Made by a program: the position numbers and the translations under genes | NCBI RefSeq assembly: GCF_000971295.1 | Contig: NZ_LANJ01000011.1 | Coordinates: 1-64,000 of the forward strand | Length of the DNA: 64,000 nucleotides | Direction of reading: 5' to 3' | Source of the DNA: Devosia epidermidihirudinis | Lineage (GTDB): Bacteria; Pseudomonadota; Alphaproteobacteria; Rhizobiales; Devosiaceae | The notes under the pieces: model-generated | What the model saw: the letters and a program-made list of their open reading frames with translations, nothing else | What the model was told of the DNA's origin: nothing | The model's database searches: none | In this document: piece after piece, positions 61,443-64,000 of the stretch | How positions within the stretch are numbered: position 1 is the first letter of the stretch | Layout: each line of letters opens with the position of its first letter

Positions 61443-62444
61443 TCAGCGGAACGCCGGTATGACGTGGCGGCCGTAGCCTGCGATGATTTCTTCTTCATCG
61501 CCGCTATCGAGATAAATATTGAACTGGGTTATGCCCGCTGCCTTGAGGGCATGCATTTTGGCGATGTGCTCATCTGGCTCACCCAGTACGCAGAAGTTTT
61601 CCACCACGTCGGGCGTGATGAAATCCAGGAACGGATTATCAGCCTGGCCGTGCTTGGAATAGTCGTATCCACGGCGTTTCTCGATGTAGCTGGTCAGGCT
61701 CGCTGGCACCTTGTCACTATCGGCGCCGTACTTTTCGACGATGTCGGCAACATGGTTGCCGACCATGGCGGGAAACCACTTAGTGGCCTCGATGGCGCGG
61801 GCCTTGTCGCCGAAATAGGCGGGAGCAGCAGCCATTGAGCGGTAGTTGGTCATGTCGCGGCCAGCGGCCTTGCCGGCGTCGATGCACTGGTCGGTAAACC
61901 ACTTGCAGAGACCGGGATCGGCGAGCTGGAGGACGACGCCATCGGCGCGTTCGCCGGCAGTCTTGAGTGCCAGCGGGCCGTAAGCCGCAATCCAGCTTGG
62001 CATGTCATGACCGACGGCCCAGGGGAATTTCACGGGCTCGGGAATGTCGTCATAAGTGACGGCTTCGCCGCGCACCATGGCCTTCGTCTTGTCAATGAAC
62101 TCGGCAACGCGGGCGAGTGTCGCCGGCTTCTTGCCCATGACTCGGCGTGAGCTGTCACCACGGCCCACGGCCAGATCGAAGCGGCCGCCGCTCTGCTTGG
62201 AGAGGGAACCGAAAAGCGAGGCCGCGACGGACCAGTCGCGCACATCTGGATTGGTGACCAACGGGCCGAAGCGCATGTCGGTAGTGTGTTCCATACACAT
62301 GGCAATGGCGGCGTAGCAATCGCGCCAAAGAATGTGCGAGTCATAGAACCAGCAATAGCTGAACCCGGCGTACTCGGCGGCGCGCACCAGATAGCGTGCC
62401 CGCTCGGCCTCGATAAAACCTTTGAACGTGATGCCGAATTCCAT
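61443..62444 (-). CDS. LLM-class flavin/F420-dependent oxidoreductase
   Basis: 333 aa TIM-barrel flavoprotein. GFSYCWFYDSHILWRDCY (about residues 22-39), FGPLVTNPDVRDWSV, GRFDLAVGRGDSSRR and SWIAAYGPLALKTAGERADG are typical LLM motifs. The overall pattern recalls the TIGR03842 subfamily, which I associate with pyrimidine/hydantoin breakdown, but that link is memory-based. ATG 62444 with GAGGG before it; the in-frame 62489 is less likely. Pairing with a nucleoside hydrolase suggests nucleobase use. Confidence 0.82.
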   Translation of the reverse strand: MEFGITFKGFIEAERARYLVRAAEYAGFSYCWFYDSHILWRDCYAAIAMCMEHTTDMRFGPLVTNPDVRDWSVAASLFGSLSKQSGGRFDLAVGRGDSSRRVMGKKPATLARVAEFIDKTKAMVRGEAVTYDDIPEPVKFPWAVGHDMPSWIAAYGPLALKTAGERADGVVLQLADPGLCKWFTDQCIDAGKAAGRDMTNYRSMAAAPAYFGDKARAIEATKWFPAMVGNHVADIVEKYGADSDKVPASLTSYIEKRRGYDYSKHGQADNPFLDFITPDVVENFCVLGEPDEHIAKMHALKAAGITQFNIYLDSGDEEEIIAGYGRHVIPAFR

Positions 62445-62463
62445 TTTTTCCCTCGCTCCCTGT

Positions 62464-62495
62464 CGATCAAATTTTGACCGTCCGATCAAATTTTT
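62464..62495. promoter_or_regulatory. Direct/inverted repeats upstream of the LLM gene
   Basis: CGATCAAATTTT at 62464-62475 and again at 62483-62494 (spacing 19 bp), with a TTTGA...TCAAA inverted pair between them (about 62473-62490). It lies 20-50 bp upstream of the LLM ATG, in the only gap that can hold this promoter. Typical of an operator for a GntR-type or similar regulator; none is adjacent. Confidence 0.45.
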
Positions 62496-62533
62496 CGTCG
62501 GAACCGGGGGAATGTCAATCGCAATTCGGCAGA

Positions 62534-63319
62534 TTATGCGGGCAGGTTATAGGCGATCATGGGTCGGCCCGATGTGGGGTGGCTCACCAGCGTCGCGTCG
62601 ACATTATAGACCGTGCGGAGCAAGGCCGGGGTGAGCACATCCTGCGGAGCGCCCTGAGCAACCACGCGGCCCTGATGGAGCACGACGAGCGCGTCGCAAA
62701 AGGCGGCGGCGAGATTGAGGTCATGCAGCGCGAGCAGCACCGTAGCGCCGGATTGGGCGCGCGTGCGGAGCAGGTTGAGCGCAGTGAGCTGGGCGTGGAC
62801 GTCGAGGTGGTTGGTGGGTTCGTCAAGCAGCAGGAGGCGCGGTTGCTGGGCGAGGGCGCGGGCGATCTGCAGGCGCTGCTGTTCACCGCCGGACATGGTG
62901 TTGTACTGACGGTGCTCGAAACCAGACATATCGACGGCGGCGATGGCCTCGGTGACAATCTGCTCGTCTTCGGGCGAAGGCTCCGCCTGCCATACGGATT
63001 GAAAGGGGATGCGGCCGAGCATGACGACTTCGCGCGCGGTGAGCTGGGCTTCGTTGGCGCCGATCTGCTCGACGAAGGCAGCGACGCGGGCGCGATTGCG
63101 GCGCGGCATGGCCGGGAGGTCGTTGCCCACAAAGGTGATGGTGCCCGAGGTGGTGGGCACAAGGCCGAGAGTGGCGCGAAGCAGCGTGGACTTACCGGCA
63201 CCGTTTGGGCCGATAAGACCGGTCAACGAACCGGGCAGGGCGCGCATGGTGACGCCATTGAGAATGCTCTCGCCACCGGCTGTGGCCGAGACGTCAGTGA
63301 TGTCGAGACCAGCGCTCAT
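62534..63319 (-). CDS. Iron-siderophore/heme ABC transporter ATP-binding protein (FecE/HmuV-like)
   Basis: 261 aa. Walker A GLIGPNGAGKST (about residues 34-45), the ABC signature TMSGGEQQRLQIARAL (about 140-155), Walker B LLLLDEPTNHLD, and the H-loop ALHDLN. Sequence type matches FecE/FhuC/HmuV. The ATG overlaps the stop of the FecCD permease. A FepB-like binding protein gene lies far away at 7328; whether they form one transporter is unknown. Confidence 0.93.
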   Translation of the reverse strand: MSAGLDITDVSATAGGESILNGVTMRALPGSLTGLIGPNGAGKSTLLRATLGLVPTTSGTITFVGNDLPAMPRRNRARVAAFVEQIGANEAQLTAREVVMLGRIPFQSVWQAEPSPEDEQIVTEAIAAVDMSGFEHRQYNTMSGGEQQRLQIARALAQQPRLLLLDEPTNHLDVHAQLTALNLLRTRAQSGATVLLALHDLNLAAAFCDALVVLHQGRVVAQGAPQDVLTPALLRTVYNVDATLVSHPTSGRPMIAYNLPA

Positions 63320-64000
63320 GTCGCCCGCCGATAGCGCAGCAGGACGAGAAGGAAAATCGGTGCGCCGATCAGGGCGGTGATGATGCCGACAGGGAGTTCA
63401 CGCGGGGCAAAAAGGCTGCGGGCGGCGGTGTCGGTCCAGATCATGAAGCTGGCGCCGACGAGCATGGAAATCGGCAGCAGCAGGCGATGGCGGGAGCCTG
63501 TCACCAGCCGCACGATATGGGGCACGATGAGGCCGACGAAGCCGATGGCGCCCCCGATGGAGACGAGCACTCCGGTGAGGAGCGCCGTTGCCGCCAACAG
63601 GAGCCAGCGCAGGCGCGCCACGTCGACACCTAGAGTGGCGGCTGCGGCGTCGCCGAAGACGAAGGCATCGAGGGAGCGGCCGGATAGCAGGACCGGGAGG
63701 CCAACAAACAGCGTGGCGACGATGACTATCCCTGCATCGGACCAGACAGATCCGCTCAGCGAGCCCATCAACCAGCTGAGGATCTCGCGGTAGGAGTCGC
63801 CCGTGGCCGACCAGAAGATCAGGAAGGAGGTTGCGGCCGCCGCGAGCGAAGAAATGGCGATACCGGCCAAAATGGCGCGAGACGGCGTTGCCCCGCCAAG
63901 CAAACGCGTGACCAGCAGTGTCAGCAGCATGGCACCGGCCGCGCCCAAGAATGCGCCAATGGGCATGTAGAGCGCGGCGCCAGCCAGAAGGAATGCAACG
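63316..64000 (-). CDS. FecCD-family iron ABC transporter permease, partial
   Basis: At least 228 codons visible; the start lies beyond the window, as the frame continues to 64000 (translated VAFLLAGAALYM... at the edge). Hydrophobic FecCD/BtuC pattern: ALLGGATPSR.. region, WLMGSLSGSVWSDAGIV, GVDVARLRWLLL and the family signature FVGLIVPHIVRLVTGSRHR (about residues 147-165 of the visible part). Translationally coupled to the ATPase downstream (ATGA overlap). Confidence 0.92.
   Translation of the reverse strand, partial: VAFLLAGAALYMPIGAFLGAAGAMLLTLLVTRLLGGATPSRAILAGIAISSLAAAATSFLIFWSATGDSYREILSWLMGSLSGSVWSDAGIVIVATLFVGLPVLLSGRSLDAFVFGDAAAATLGVDVARLRWLLLAATALLTGVLVSIGGAIGFVGLIVPHIVRLVTGSRHRLLLPISMLVGASFMIWTDTAARSLFAPRELPVGIITALIGAPIFLLVLLRYRRAT

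Overview
The window is a gene-dense, GC-rich piece of a bacterial chromosome. Gene content and order point to an alphaproteobacterium of the Hyphomicrobiales (Rhizobiales), most likely Devosia or a close relative. This is inference from remembered gene order (pyrBC-ruvX-gatCA, purMN-perM-hdaA-ppk-ppx-rnd-aspS, ppiD-trpDC-moaC-moeA, tpiA-secG-pyrG-eno, dacA-tmk-holB-metG-tatD-MBL), a CtrA-type site and HdaA, not from a database search. I see no tRNA, rRNA, CRISPR array, transposase, integrase or prophage. The window reads as core chromosome with a few accessory genes.

Layout. 0-7.3 kb: pyrB with a dihydroorotase-like pseudoenzyme, ruvX, a decayed metallo-beta-lactamase-like gene, gatC and gatA, with small unknown genes. 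7.3-10.6 kb: accessory stretch with an iron-siderophore binding protein, a DUF998 membrane protein, a TopAI/YjhX toxin homologue, chorismate mutase and an acetyltransferase. 10.8-14.1 kb: gatB, an EamA exporter, a PilZ protein. 14.1-24.6 kb: purMN facing an AI-2E-type permease, hdaA, ppk and ppx (polyphosphate synthesis and breakdown), then rnd and aspS. 24.8-29.1 kb: a CSS-EAL phosphodiesterase with a CtrA-type box upstream, NADP-malic enzyme and a Dabb protein. 29.2-37 kb: a chain on the minus strand, ppiD-trpE-trpG-trpD-trpC-moaC-moeA, mostly with stop/start overlaps. 37-44.8 kb: tpiA, secG, pyrG, DUF4169, an MHS transporter, VOC protein, eno, and a quinone-oxidoreductase-like MDR. 44.9-53 kb: amn, DUF1801, folD-DUF1643, a CobW-like mini-protein and a full-length metH. 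53.2-60.4 kb: rlpA-like lipoprotein and the tight dacA-tmk-holB-metG-tatD-MBL run. 60.4-64 kb: nucleoside hydrolase plus LLM flavoprotein, then an iron ABC transporter ATPase and a permease cut by the window end.

How it fits together. GatCAB with AspRS suggests transamidation-based Asn/Gln-tRNA synthesis. FolD, MetH and MetG feed one-carbon and methionine use. The c-di-GMP genes (PilZ, EAL), HdaA and putative CtrA and DnaA sites suggest cell-cycle control.

No single dramatic new system is visible. The most interesting signals are three catalytically stripped relatives of known enzymes (dihydroorotase, MBL hydrolase, CobW GTPase), a cluster of DnaA-box sequences inside tatD, a CtrA-type box before the EAL gene, clean palindromic operator candidates at several accessory genes, and families of short intergenic hairpin repeats, one forming an 82-bp inverted repeat inside the trp run.
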